A stretch of 64,000 nt of DNA, from NCBI GenBank assembly GCA_900544135.1, contig UQTU01000001.1, positions 186,001 to 250,000 on the forward strand. The letters run 5' to 3'. Within the stretch, counting starts at the first letter, position 1; every line of letters begins with the position of its first letter. This document shows positions 1-8,599 of this stretch, piece by piece. A model generated the notes under the pieces. That model searched no databases and was not told the DNA's origin. It was given only the letters and a program-made list of their open reading frames with translations. This DNA comes from an uncultured Collinsella sp. GTDB lineage: Bacteria > Actinomycetota > Coriobacteriia > Coriobacteriales > Coriobacteriaceae. The position numbers and the translations under genes were made by a program.

Positions 1-881
1 TCACCGGCGGTCATGCGACGGTCGATGGAGATGGCGCAGGAGTCAGCGACAGCGCAGCGGCTGGGGCTGGTGTAGAAGATCTGGCTGACGGTGCAGGTGC
101 CGCGGCCCAGGAAGCGGGCATCCTCGAAGTGCTCGGGGTTGTACTTGGGGTCGAGCATCTTGACGAGACCCTTGATGTCGGTCGACTCGTCGCAGCCGTT
201 GTTGTTGAGGGCGCGGACGTCGGCGATGATGTCGGCCATCTTGTAGATGGCGTTGTCGCCGCGGTCGGGAGCGGAGCCGTGGCAGGAGGTGCCGTGAACG
301 TCGACACGGATCTCCATGCGGCCGCGGTGGCCGCGATAGATGCCGCCGTCGGTGGGCTCGGTGGAAATGACGAACTCGGGCTTAATGCCGTCCTTGTTGT
401 AGATGTACTGCCAGCACATGCCGTCGCAGTCCTCTTCCTGGACGGTGCCGACGACCATGATCTTGTAACCCTCGGGGATGAGGCCCATGTCCTTCATCAT
501 CTTGGCAGCGTAGGTAGCAGAAGCCATGCCGCCCTCCTGGTCAGAGCCGCCGCGGCCGTAGATGATCTCGTCGGTCTCGTAGCCCTCATAGGGATCGGCG
601 TCCCAGTTCTCGATGTTGCCGATGCCGACGGTGTCGATGTGGGAGTCGATGGCGATGATCTTGTCGCCTTCGCCCATAAAGCCCATGACGTTGCCCAGGC
701 CGTCGACCTTGACCTCGTCATAGCCAAGGCTCTCCATCTCGGCCTTGATGCAGGCGACAACCTCACCCTCCTCGCAAGACTCAGAGGGGTGGCTAATCAT
801 TGCGCGAAGAAAACGCGTCATATCAGCACGATGAGACTCAGCAGCAGCCTTGATAGCGTCGAAATCGAGTTCTTTAGCCAT
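1..881 (-). CDS. ygeY: YgeY-like M20 metallohydrolase, 3' end cut by window
   Basis: This M20-family metallopeptidase/deacylase-like protein is the YgeY type found in selenium-linked purine catabolism clusters. The start codon at 879-881 opens a frame of 293 codons that runs off the left edge. The E. coli protein is about 400 residues, so roughly a quarter is missing. Visible metal-site motifs are IDSHIDTVG (His-x-Asp), GRGGSDQEGG (bridging Asp region) and TVQEEDCDG (catalytic Glu-Glu). The dimerisation domain begins near RGHRGRMEIRVDVHG. It lies 74 nt downstream of the ammonia-lyase gene on the same strand, so the two are probably cotranscribed. The exact substrate is not established; in this context a ureido or diamino-acid intermediate of purine breakdown is the inference. 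Confidence 0.88.
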   Translation of the reverse strand, partial: MAKELDFDAIKAAAESHRADMTRFLRAMISHPSESCEEGEVVACIKAEMESLGYDEVKVDGLGNVMGFMGEGDKIIAIDSHIDTVGIGNIENWDADPYEGYETDEIIYGRGGSDQEGGMASATYAAKMMKDMGLIPEGYKIMVVGTVQEEDCDGMCWQYIYNKDGIKPEFVISTEPTDGGIYRGHRGRMEIRVDVHGTSCHGSAPDRGDNAIYKMADIIADVRALNNNGCDESTDIKGLVKMLDPKYNPEHFEDARFLGRGTCTVSQIFYTSPSRCAVADSCAISIDRRMTAG

Positions 882-955
882 TGTTCATAACCTTTCAAAC
901 GAAGGAATCTACCTGTGAGGTGGCGGAGCGATACCTATTTACTCCGCCCTAACGA

Positions 956-2170
956 TTAGCAAGTGGGATATTCGCCTTCCCAAACAATACGGCGATACTG
1001 GTCGGGATCCGTATCGCCCTCGGTGGAGAAGCAGAGCACGGAGCTCGTCTTGTCCAGGCCGATGAGCTCCTTGAGCTCGGCGTACTCGGGATCGAGCATG
1101 AGAGTCTCGACCAGGCCGGTGGTCACAGCGCCGGACTCGCCGGAGATGACGCGCGGGTCGCCCTTCTCGGGAGCGCCCAGGGTGCGCATGCCGCGAGCGG
1201 TGACCCAGTCGGGACAGGACACGAAGGCAGTGGTGTGGTTGCGCAGGATATCCCAGCCCAGGATGTTGGGCTCGCCGCAGCACAGGCCGGCCATGATGGA
1301 GGGCATGTCGCCGTCCACGATGCGCGGATCGCCGTCGCCGGCGGCAGCGCCCTTGTACAGGCAGGCGGCAGGCGCGCACTCAACCACGACGAAGGTGGGC
1401 GGGTTATCGGGATACAGGTTGGTAAAGTAGCCCACCACGGCGCCGGCGAGCGAGCCTACGCCAGCCTGGACAAACACGTGCGTCGGGCGGTTGATGGCCA
1501 TCTCGCGCAGCTGCTCGGCAGCCTCGGAAGCCATGGTGCCGTAGCCCTCCATGATCCAGGACGGGATCTTCTCGTAGCCCTCCCAGGCGGTGTCCTGAAC
1601 GATGACCCCGCGCTCGCAGGCGTCGGCCTCGGCGGCGGCCATGCGCACGCACTCGTCGTAGTTGACCTCTTCGATGGTCACCGTGGCACCCTCGGCGGCG
1701 ATGTTATCGAAGCGAGGCTTGGTGGAACCCTTAGGCATGTGCACGACGGCCTTCTGGCCCAGCTTGTTGGCAGCCCATGCCACGCCGCGGCCATGGTTGC
1801 CGTCGGTGGCGGTAAAGAAGGTGGCCTGGCCAAAGTCCTTGGCAAGCTGATCGGAGGTCAGGTAGTCGAAGGTGCAGTCGGCAACGTCCTTGCCGGTCTC
1901 GTCGGCAATGTAGTTGGCCATGGCAAACGAGCCGCCCAGGACCTTAAAGGCGTTGAGGCCAAAGCGATAGCTCTCGTCCTTAACGCACAGGTTGGACAGG
2001 CCCAGGCGCGCGGCCTGGCCGTCCAGGCGGGCAAGCGGAGTGACGGTATATTGGGGGAACGACTGGTGGAAGGCGCGGGCCTTCTTCACGTGGTCGAGGC
2101 TCATGATTCCCAAGTGCTTGTCATCGCTCTTGGGCATCGTGTTGCCCGCCCACTGGATCTTATCGGCCAT
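956..2170 (-). CDS. dpaL: Diaminopropionate ammonia-lyase (YgeX/DpaL)
   Basis: This PLP-dependent fold-type II lyase converts 2,3-diaminopropionate to pyruvate and two ammonia via an aminoacrylate intermediate. The 404-residue length matches the family. The PLP lysine lies in FGLNAFKVLGG (about residue 77), and a glycine-rich phosphate-binding loop is seen at QAGVGSLAGA. The ATG at 2168-2170 is the first residue of the conserved N-terminus. In E. coli ygeX neighbours ygeY and the ygf genes, and here it precedes ygeY by 74 nt. The operator-like palindromes at 2263-2328 lie just upstream between this gene and a divergent PAS-HTH regulator, so that regulator probably controls it. Confidence 0.93.
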   Translation of the reverse strand: MADKIQWAGNTMPKSDDKHLGIMSLDHVKKARAFHQSFPQYTVTPLARLDGQAARLGLSNLCVKDESYRFGLNAFKVLGGSFAMANYIADETGKDVADCTFDYLTSDQLAKDFGQATFFTATDGNHGRGVAWAANKLGQKAVVHMPKGSTKPRFDNIAAEGATVTIEEVNYDECVRMAAAEADACERGVIVQDTAWEGYEKIPSWIMEGYGTMASEAAEQLREMAINRPTHVFVQAGVGSLAGAVVGYFTNLYPDNPPTFVVVECAPAACLYKGAAAGDGDPRIVDGDMPSIMAGLCCGEPNILGWDILRNHTTAFVSCPDWVTARGMRTLGAPEKGDPRVISGESGAVTTGLVETLMLDPEYAELKELIGLDKTSSVLCFSTEGDTDPDQYRRIVWEGEYPTC

Positions 2171-2262
2171 ACGGTGAACTCCTTAAGTCCTCTCTTGCCG
2201 GCCCCCGCATACGCGTTCCAACCCGATCCCATTCACACGGCTGAACTTTTATGTGGATGCCA

Positions 2263-2328
2263 AACAAAAAGTTTGTTAGCACTGTTCTATCACACTTTTT
2301 GATTGGTAAACCTAACAAATTGTTTGTT
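2263..2328. promoter_or_regulatory. Paired palindromic operators between dpaL and regulator
   Basis: Two copies of the 15-bp palindrome AACAAA-N3-TTTGTT lie at 2263-2277 (spacer AAG) and 2314-2328 (spacer TTG), with starts 51 bp apart. A third related inverted motif, TTGTT-TGCG-AACAA, lies at 2385-2398 near the regulator start. They occupy the divergent promoter region between dpaL (minus) and the YheO-like regulator (plus). The symmetry and spacing suggest a dimeric regulator that could loop the promoter. Binding by the adjacent regulator is inferred from position only. Confidence 0.6.
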
Positions 2329-2447
2329 GCCGTAATCGGTACCTTTTCGCCGCCGAACGGTCACCAATTAGCCTGTCTATGTATTTGTTTGCGAACAAGT
2401 GGGGTTTATGGCACAGTGAGCCCAAACTAATTTTTAGGAAGGCACCC

Positions 2448-3101
2448 ATGACCCCCGCACAGATTGAGTTCTACAAGCGCCTTGCACACGGCCTAGCGCT
2501 CCAATTTGGCCCCAACTGCGAAGTCGTCGTCCACGACCTGGAGACCGAGGACGTGGACCGCTCCATCGTAGTGATCGAAAACGGCCACGTCAGCGGGCGC
2601 AAACTGGGTGACGGCCCCAGCCATATTGTGCTTGAATCCATGCACGAGGGCACCGCCGACGTGCACGACCGCGAGCCGTACCTCACCAAAACCGCCGATG
2701 GCAAGCTGCTCAAGTCCTCGACCATCTTTATCCGCAACGATGAGGGCAAGCCCGTCGGCATTTTGGGCATCAACTTTGACATTACGCTTATGAAGGCTTT
2801 TGAGCGTTCGCTCGACGCCTTTACCGGCACCGGCGGCACGGGCTACACCGAGCCCGAGCCCATTACCAAGAACATCGGCGACCTGCTCGAGGACCTGCTG
2901 CACGAGTGCGAGCAGTTTGTGGGCAAGCCCGCGGCACTTATGACCAAAGATGAGCGCATTCGCGCCATCGGCTACCTCGACCGTCGCGGCGCCTTCCTCA
3001 TTTCCAAGTCGAGCGAGCGCGCCTGCGAGTTCTTTGGCATCTCTAAGTACAGCTTCTATAGCTACCTCAATGAGGCCAAGGCGGCGGCCGGCGACAAGTA
3101 G
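2448..3101 (+). CDS. YheO/DauR-like PAS-HTH transcriptional regulator (copy 1)
   Basis: This is a 217-residue regulator with an N-terminal YheO-type PAS domain (about residues 5-115, with VVVHDLETEDVDRSIVVIENG and the FIRNDEGKPVGILGINFD strand pattern). The C-terminal helix-turn-helix (about 165-215) contains IRAIGYLDRRGAFLISKSSE. The ATG at 2448 is preferred over an in-frame ATG at 2379 because AGGAAGG lies 5 nt before it and the extra residues do not resemble the family. It is divergent from dpaL and paralogous to the regulator at 20534-21190. Family members such as DauR control amino-acid or small-ligand catabolic genes, so control of this purine/diaminopropionate cluster is the likely role. 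Confidence 0.85.
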   Translation: MTPAQIEFYKRLAHGLALQFGPNCEVVVHDLETEDVDRSIVVIENGHVSGRKLGDGPSHIVLESMHEGTADVHDREPYLTKTADGKLLKSSTIFIRNDEGKPVGILGINFDITLMKAFERSLDAFTGTGGTGYTEPEPITKNIGDLLEDLLHECEQFVGKPAALMTKDERIRAIGYLDRRGAFLISKSSERACEFFGISKYSFYSYLNEAKAAAGDK

Positions 3102-3224
3102 GCACTCGCCTGGATTGCCCCTCCCCTTTTGGGCGCGAGTTCTGGAAAGCACGAATCCAAGACCGAGCCACTTGGGAAGTTCCATATAATCGATGTCATT
3201 AGTATTTCGAAAGGGTGGAACAGA

Positions 3225-4211
3225 ATGGCGTTGAGCAAGGCATCATGCACCGGTCGCGGATTGATTCCGGCAATTGGTGGACATGTGCACCGCATGTTCG
3301 ATGAGGGTGAAGACGACCTGTTTTCGCTGAGCCTTGACGACGTGATGGATGATCGCCCGTGGACCGCCGACGAACTCATGGGCGGCGGGGCTCGCCCGTC
3401 AAACCCCAATCCCGCACTTGCGCCTAAGACCGCATCTGCGCCGACTCCTGCGCAGTCGGCTGTTTCGACGCCCGCGCCTACGCCCGCACCCACTTCGGCG
3501 CCCACGCCCGCTCCCCGCCCCGCAAGCGACCCGTCCGAGACGGCAGCATTTCTCGCTGCAGCGACGCAGGGCAAATCGGCCGACAGCACCGTTATGTACA
3601 GCGCCCAGCAGTTGCCTGTTCCTGCGGCACGCAAGCCTCCGGTCGCAAGGCTCGACGAGCCCGTTGCCCATCAAGTTGCCTACGATTCCTGGGCTGCAAC
3701 CGATCTGGATGAGACCTCTACCGGCATGCCGGCGCTCGATGTTCCAGTTAACCCGCTTTTTGCCGCCAACACGAGCGCCGCGGACTATGAGGGCGGTGCG
3801 GCATATTCCGATTATTCCGATGGCTATGCTGGCACCGGTCGCATCGAGACCGAGGATTATGGCACCGCATCGAGCGATTATCTCAACGATCCGTACGCTG
3901 CCACGCCTGCACCGGAATATGACCCGGAGGCCGCGTCCGCGCCGGCGTATACCAAAAGCACGGGCGAAGAGCGCTTTGCCGATTATTACGCCGAGGAAAA
4001 GGCGCTGCGTTTCTCGGAATTTCCGCAGGCAGTCAAGGTTGCCTTTATCGCCATTATCATTGCCCTGCTCGGCGTCATTGCGTTTGAGGGATTCCAGCTG
4101 TTCCGCGGCCCCACCCAAGCGGAGTCGGAGACCCAGCAAAAAGAGGACGATAACCAGTACCTGGACATCAACACCCTCAAGGGCGACCCCAACGACGGAG
4201 ACGATGAGTAG
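3225..4211 (+). CDS. Proline/alanine-rich single-pass membrane protein
   Basis: A 328-residue protein of unknown function. It has a short acidic N-terminal part, then a low-complexity Pro/Ala/Thr stretch (roughly residues 65-105). A Tyr/Asp-rich region with SDYSDGYAG-like segments follows, then one hydrophobic helix near residues 271-293 (VAFIAIIIALLGVIAF) and a short charged tail. No signal peptide is seen, so the long N-terminal part is probably cytoplasmic with a C-terminal anchor, which is an inference. The ATG at 3225 has AAAGGGTGG about 7 nt upstream, and a TATAAT hexamer at 3185-3190 could be its -10 box, although no clear -35 is visible. Low complexity may mask distant homology. No function assigned. 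Confidence 0.72.
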   Translation: MALSKASCTGRGLIPAIGGHVHRMFDEGEDDLFSLSLDDVMDDRPWTADELMGGGARPSNPNPALAPKTASAPTPAQSAVSTPAPTPAPTSAPTPAPRPASDPSETAAFLAAATQGKSADSTVMYSAQQLPVPAARKPPVARLDEPVAHQVAYDSWAATDLDETSTGMPALDVPVNPLFAANTSAADYEGGAAYSDYSDGYAGTGRIETEDYGTASSDYLNDPYAATPAPEYDPEAASAPAYTKSTGEERFADYYAEEKALRFSEFPQAVKVAFIAIIIALLGVIAFEGFQLFRGPTQAESETQQKEDDNQYLDINTLKGDPNDGDDE

Positions 4212-4576
4212 CGAGAGCTGAAGGCGGCCGCAGGATCCCGCATCCAGCACCGGCTTCTAAGTGCTGTTTTGTCATCCAGCTACACTTTTCCGAAGTTTTA
4301 AGGTGCCTATTTCGACACTTTTCCGTACTTTTACACGGCTGATTTCGACACTTTTCCGGATGAAAGCCGAATAATCACTTGGGAAACCAACGCCGTTCAC
4401 GCGTCATTTCGCAGGCGGCGCTTGATTTCTGTCCGTACACGTTGATAGACTTCCTCTTGCCCGCAAGGAGCGGGCGCATTTTATCCAGAGTCGGGGTAGA
4501 GAGTTGGCTCCACGATCCCGACGCCAACCGGCCAAGAGGCACGGTGGCCCTGCCAACATCGATGAAAGGAGTCCGT
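4212..4576. other. Intergenic stretch with tandem repeat and hairpin
   Basis: No gene is supported here. It contains the 33-bp-period repeat described at 4282-4358. A short GC-rich hairpin follows at 4459-4475 (GCCCGC, loop AAGGA, GCGGGC), succeeded by GCATTTTAT, which could be a weak terminator or leader structure for the following gene. A reading frame continuous with the 121-residue gene extends upstream to 4379, but it lacks a ribosome-binding site and has no recognisable content. Confidence 0.5.
4282..4358 (+). repeat. Three-copy tandem repeat, 33-bp period
   Basis: The 11-mer ACACTTTTCCG occurs at 4282-4292, 4315-4325 and 4348-4358, exactly 33 bp apart. Copies two and three share the longer TTTCGACACTTTTCCG. 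The sequence between copies is only partly conserved and T-rich. The regular period suggests iterated binding sites or a decaying tandem duplication. It lies at the left edge of the accessory island. It resembles, in layout but not in sequence, the 23-bp array at 10509-10623 and the 27-bp array near 27.75 kb. Confidence 0.75.
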
Positions 4577-4942
4577 ATGGACAATTTCTCCGTGCGCAGC
4601 GAGCGTAACTTCCACAACCTGACCGTCAAACCGAATCACATGCATCTTCTGGATAAGCCAAATGGCTACGCCTCGGCCATGATCAAGAGCAGCCTCTCCC
4701 ACCAGATGCGCTTTACGGTGCAGGTGCTCGAGGAAGAACTCTGCGCCGCCGGCAGCCCGCACGTGCTGCAGATCAAGCTGCTTGGAGACGACTCTCGCGA
4801 GCCGTCTAGCTGGAAGCTCTTTGCTGACGGCGTATGCGTTGCGGACGGATCCGGCGCCTTTGCCCGAGAGTGCTTCTGCGAGGGAGCCGAGGCATTCCTG
4901 GACCTGTGCCGCGACGCCGTACGCACGGCCGAGCTGTACTAG
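4577..4942 (+). CDS. Small protein of unknown function, 121 residues
   Basis: The ATG at 4577 has GAAAGGAG about 6 nt upstream and opens a 121-residue soluble protein. The predicted content is mixed alpha/beta, with a central strand-like run FTVQVLEEELCA...HVLQIKLLGDD and a C-terminal helix EAFLDLCRDAVRTAELY. No membrane segment, signal peptide or known motif is visible. It stands alone, followed by a gene-poor stretch. Codon use and frame-specific GC bias look normal for the region, which supports it being real. Function unknown. Confidence 0.6.
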   Translation: MDNFSVRSERNFHNLTVKPNHMHLLDKPNGYASAMIKSSLSHQMRFTVQVLEEELCAAGSPHVLQIKLLGDDSREPSSWKLFADGVCVADGSGAFARECFCEGAEAFLDLCRDAVRTAELY

Positions 4943-5323
4943 TGGAGCCAGAGGGAGTATGAGCTGTTGAGTGCGGCCCGCGGGATTGCGGGGGCGTAGG
5001 AACAGAAGCCTCATGATGGTGGCCTCGGCTGGAATGACGTATCGCTCGATAAATGATCTCAACAACGTAGCCGATGCGCCACATTTCGCCTCAAAGGCAT
5101 TGAGCGATCGGGCGGCGTCCAGCATTTCTTTGATATCCCCAATTGATTGTTCCGAGAAAGTCTCTTCATGCCCTCATAATCGCCCTTACGAGAAACTTGG
5201 ACGAGACGGGCGTCCATACGCCGTCTCTAAACTAACGAGCCGTTCGCGGAAAGAACGTCAGGCTAGCGTGGGCCAAAGATATACTGGTATCGTTGCAACA
5301 ATTATGGAAGATCGGCATCGTCA
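4943..5323 (-). pseudogene. Gene-poor stretch with possible decayed minus-strand gene
   Basis: No intact gene is convincing. On the minus strand two frames give plausible protein fragments that would join by a frameshift near 5150-5170: an upstream piece beginning at an ATG near 5215 (KGDYEGMKRLS) and a downstream piece (EMLDAARSLNAFEAKCGAS, then FIERYVIPAEATIMRLLF). Base composition is more AT-rich between 5140 and 5320 than in neighbouring genes. This could be a degraded acquired gene or simply noncoding sequence; no family was recognised. It ends at the start of the surface-protein gene. Confidence 0.25.
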
Positions 5324-7138
5324 ATGACCTCCTTGAAATTCTCCAGGCGCTTCGCGCTTAGTCTGCTCGTCCCGCTGTCCGCCGCCGTAGCGCTAGCTTT
5401 GCCCTCAACCGTCCTCGCTGCGTCGGACCCGAACCCGCCCAGCATCTCCAACGTGACGTTATCCGCGACGACAGTCACGGCCGGCTCCACGCTGCATGTC
5501 GGCTACGATGTGGACGACCCCGATGGGGTGCGGTCAGTCACGCCGATAGTCGAGGTCGTCGTCGATAGCGATGACGGGGACCAGGGCAACAGCTCCCGCC
5601 TCGCCTTCCGGTCGACCGGCGACACGACCGCGGGCTTCGATATCCCCACCTCCCCGAGCGACCGGCCCTGCAGGTACCGGATCATCGGCCTCGGCGTGAC
5701 CGATAGCCTTGGATGGGTTACCGATGTCTACGACGCGGCGTATGCCGAGGAGAAGGGACTCAACTCTCCGACCTTCGCCACCAGCCCCCTCGTCTATGAG
5801 GTGACCGAGGGGCCCGCGGACCAGAACCCGCCGACCGTGTCCTCCGTGTCGCTCTCGAGTAGGGAGGTCGCGACCGGTGCCGACTTCCACATCTCTTGGT
5901 CCGTCGCGGACCCGGACGGCGTTCGCTCCGTTTCCCCCATACTGCAGCGGGGCTGGGAGGATAAGGACGACGGCTGCTCCGTTTCGTCGGCCTATTATCA
6001 CGGAGGCTCGTCTATCGACGGGTTCGACCTCACATTCGACAGCAATAGGATCGGAAGGCACAGGCTGATCGGCCTTTCGGTCACCGATGACCTAGGGTTC
6101 GAGACCGATGTGTACGAGAGTTCCTACGCCAGGGCCAACGGCATCTCGGGCGCGACTTTCTCGGTTGCCGACCCGAGCGAGCTGTGCTTCGAGGTGACCG
6201 GCAGCGCGATCGACCGGAACCCGCCCACGGTCTCGAACGTTTCCATCTCCGCGAAGAGAGTCCCTGTCGGCGGGCTCCTCCGCATCTATTGCAATGTAGG
6301 CGACGCGGACGGCGTGAAGTCTGTCTCCCCGATTCTCGGCGACCCCGGCTATGTCGAGGACCCGAACTCTGTAAAGGCCCGTAAAACGTTGAGCTGCAGC
6401 TACGATGCGGCAAGAGGCTATATCGAAATCGAGTTCCCCACGTCGCTCTCGATGGGCTCGTTTGAAATCCATGCCCTCGCGGTCCTCGACAAGGCGGGTC
6501 ATGAGACCTTCGTCTACAGCTCCGCCTACGCCGAGCGTAACGGCAAGACCGGCGTCCGGACCTTTGATGTCGACGACGCGGAGGACGTTACCTTCGACGT
6601 GACCGCCCCGCTGTATGCCGCCACCAAGGGCAACGGGCAGGCATATGCAAAGGGCAACGAGGACGGTCTGACCTTCCGCTTCAGCGGTCCTCTCGATGAG
6701 TTCACGCGTCTCCTCGTGGACGGAAATGAGGCCTCCGCTGAGAACTACACCGCAACCAAGGGCAGCACGATTATCGAGCTCAAGCCGGCCTACCTGGACA
6801 CGCTTGCCGCCGGCGGACACACCGTCACGGCCGTCTGGAAGGACGGGACGGCGACCGATGCATCCTTCACCGTGGAGGGGAAGGCCCAAGGGGAGCAGGC
6901 GGGCGGCAAGACCGATGTAGATTCACCCGGCGACAACAAAAGTGATCCTGCCACTCCTGAAAAGGACGCCGACGAGGCGTCTACAAAAAGGTCGGGACAC
7001 ACGATAACCGATGAACCAAAGCTCGCCGTAACCGGCGACTCCGCTTGGATGGCCAGCATCGCATTAGCCATGGCGGCCACGGCCTGCTTCGCGGCAGCGA
7101 GAAGGCTTGAGCCCAAGCAGCATAGGCACGAACAGTAG
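5324..7138 (+). CDS. LAXTG-anchored surface protein with three Ig-like repeats
   Basis: A 604-residue secreted protein. Residues 1-33 form a signal peptide (KFSRR, hydrophobic core, cleavage near VLAA). Three homologous repeats of about 130 residues start near 37, 168 and 300, each opening with NPP and containing a DPDGVRSVxPI or DADGVKSVSPI strand and an extracellular-type Asp-rich loop. Residues about 447-520 resemble the X2/Ig-like module common in Gram-positive surface proteins (GSTIIELKPAYLDTLAAGGH). A charged linker leads to LAVTG (567-571), a hydrophobic helix and an Arg-rich tail. LAXTG is the class E sortase motif in actinobacteria. The ATG at 5324 follows GGAAG by a rather long 14 nt. 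Role in adhesion is inferred. Confidence 0.8.
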   Translation: MTSLKFSRRFALSLLVPLSAAVALALPSTVLAASDPNPPSISNVTLSATTVTAGSTLHVGYDVDDPDGVRSVTPIVEVVVDSDDGDQGNSSRLAFRSTGDTTAGFDIPTSPSDRPCRYRIIGLGVTDSLGWVTDVYDAAYAEEKGLNSPTFATSPLVYEVTEGPADQNPPTVSSVSLSSREVATGADFHISWSVADPDGVRSVSPILQRGWEDKDDGCSVSSAYYHGGSSIDGFDLTFDSNRIGRHRLIGLSVTDDLGFETDVYESSYARANGISGATFSVADPSELCFEVTGSAIDRNPPTVSNVSISAKRVPVGGLLRIYCNVGDADGVKSVSPILGDPGYVEDPNSVKARKTLSCSYDAARGYIEIEFPTSLSMGSFEIHALAVLDKAGHETFVYSSAYAERNGKTGVRTFDVDDAEDVTFDVTAPLYAATKGNGQAYAKGNEDGLTFRFSGPLDEFTRLLVDGNEASAENYTATKGSTIIELKPAYLDTLAAGGHTVTAVWKDGTATDASFTVEGKAQGEQAGGKTDVDSPGDNKSDPATPEKDADEASTKRSGHTITDEPKLAVTGDSAWMASIALAMAATACFAAARRLEPKQHRHEQ

Positions 7139-7320
7139 CTCAAAGCGAACTCAACTGGGAAGGGCAGATGGATAGCCGTCCTTCTCTTGCAATCAACCCA
7201 ATCCGCTGAAATGCAATCAGTTAACGAGTTTTGCCAGACGCTCGGTCTCTACCCCGCTCTGGCAAGCCACCTAGCAATGAGATAATGCCCACGGCGATCA
7301 ACGCAAACAAGGAGCACGCT

Positions 7321-8556
7321 ATGGCAGACAACGAGATCAAACCCTCAACGGACGGCGGCCGAGAGGAACTCGTGGCAAAACAGCTCGCATCGACCAAAAT
7401 CCACCTCGCGCTCACCCAGGAGCGGGCGGACATCTCCGGCGCCATCAAGCTGCCGCTCGAGCGAATTCCCCAGCTCGGCGTGGCGTTCGCCTCGCTCCCC
7501 TCGATGTTTCGCACCGTCACTAACACGGTGAGCGTACCCACGCTGCTCCAGGCGACTGACAAATTTGGCAACCCGCTCGATCCGTCGAAACTCAACTCGT
7601 TCAAGGACGGCAGCGGTCTCACAGGGGGCTACCGCGACGCAGTCAAGGGCTTTGGACAGGCGCGCTTCCACGTAGTCGAGGGCGACATCGCCACGAGCGT
7701 CACTCAAGTGCCTTACGACCCGACGTCGTTGTTCATGGCAGCCGCAATCGCGCAGATAAACCAAAAGCTCGACTCCATCCAGGAGTCCGTCGACGAGATG
7801 TTCGAGTACATGCGTCAGCGCGACAAGGCCAACATGCGTGGCAACCTCAAGACGCTCGCAGACATCCTCAACGGTTACGGCCTCAACTACGGCAACGCCA
7901 CCTACATGGCAAACGCCCATATGAAGGTGCTCGACATCAAGCAGTCGTCCGCGCAGGACATGGAACTCTTCCGCTCGCAGGCGCAAGCGGATCTGAAAAA
8001 GAAAGGGTTCATCGAGGTGCGAGACGGCTTGGGCAGACGCCTCGACAAGGCGCTCGACTACCTCAAAGACTGCCAGCTCGCCACCTACATCCACGCGTTC
8101 TCACTGTTCCTCGAACCCATGCTCGCCCAGAACTTCGAGCCCGCAAAGCTCGCGGACGCCACCGCGAAGATCGAGGCCGATTCGATTGCGTATCGCGAGC
8201 TCTACACCGAGTGTTACGACGCCCTCGAGGCGGGAACTGCCGACACCGTCGATGCGGCACTGCTGGGCGGCATCGCGTCCGCGGGCAAATTGCTCGGTCA
8301 CGCCATCGCAAAGACCCCCGTGGGCGAACATACGCTCATCGACGAGGCACTCGAGGGTGCAGGAGAGGACATCGGCAGGTTCAACGATAGGCAATCCGAG
8401 AAACTCCTCGAGAAGCTCCATCGGGCAAAGACGCCTGACGTCGCACCGTTCAAGCAGAGCGTAATGGAAGTAGACACCCTCTACAACCGCCCCACGCAGA
8501 TCGCCGTGGACGCCGAGAACGTCTACATCCTGCCTGCCAAGCGGCAGGAAGAGTAG
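7321..8556 (+). CDS. Conserved-looking hypothetical protein, 411 residues
   Basis: The ATG at 7321 has AAGGAG 6 nt upstream. The protein is soluble and mostly helical, with an N-terminal strand-rich part (about 40-130). An amphipathic helix that looks like a coiled coil follows at about 139-175 (AQINQKLDSIQESVDEMFEY), then a helical C-terminal domain with a glycine/alanine patch GGIASAGKLLGHAIAKT near 320. No signal peptide or catalytic motif was recognised. Similar coiled-coil-centred unknowns occur in mobile regions of Gram-positive genomes, but I cannot name the family. It lies between the surface protein and an exonuclease inside the accessory island. No function assigned. Confidence 0.75.
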   Translation: MADNEIKPSTDGGREELVAKQLASTKIHLALTQERADISGAIKLPLERIPQLGVAFASLPSMFRTVTNTVSVPTLLQATDKFGNPLDPSKLNSFKDGSGLTGGYRDAVKGFGQARFHVVEGDIATSVTQVPYDPTSLFMAAAIAQINQKLDSIQESVDEMFEYMRQRDKANMRGNLKTLADILNGYGLNYGNATYMANAHMKVLDIKQSSAQDMELFRSQAQADLKKKGFIEVRDGLGRRLDKALDYLKDCQLATYIHAFSLFLEPMLAQNFEPAKLADATAKIEADSIAYRELYTECYDALEAGTADTVDAALLGGIASAGKLLGHAIAKTPVGEHTLIDEALEGAGEDIGRFNDRQSEKLLEKLHRAKTPDVAPFKQSVMEVDTLYNRPTQIAVDAENVYILPAKRQEE

Positions 8557-8599
8557 TGATACGCGACAGGCCACGCGCCATGCAGACGGCCAACGCCGC

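Noticed and set aside
4971..5327. A plus-strand 118-residue reading frame
   Set aside because: No ribosome site or domain-like composition; the minus-strand fragments are slightly more plausible, and neither is firm.
5324..5400. Lipoprotein signal for the surface protein
   Set aside because: No Cys follows the hydrophobic core; the cleavage region is VLAA-SDP, a type I signal.
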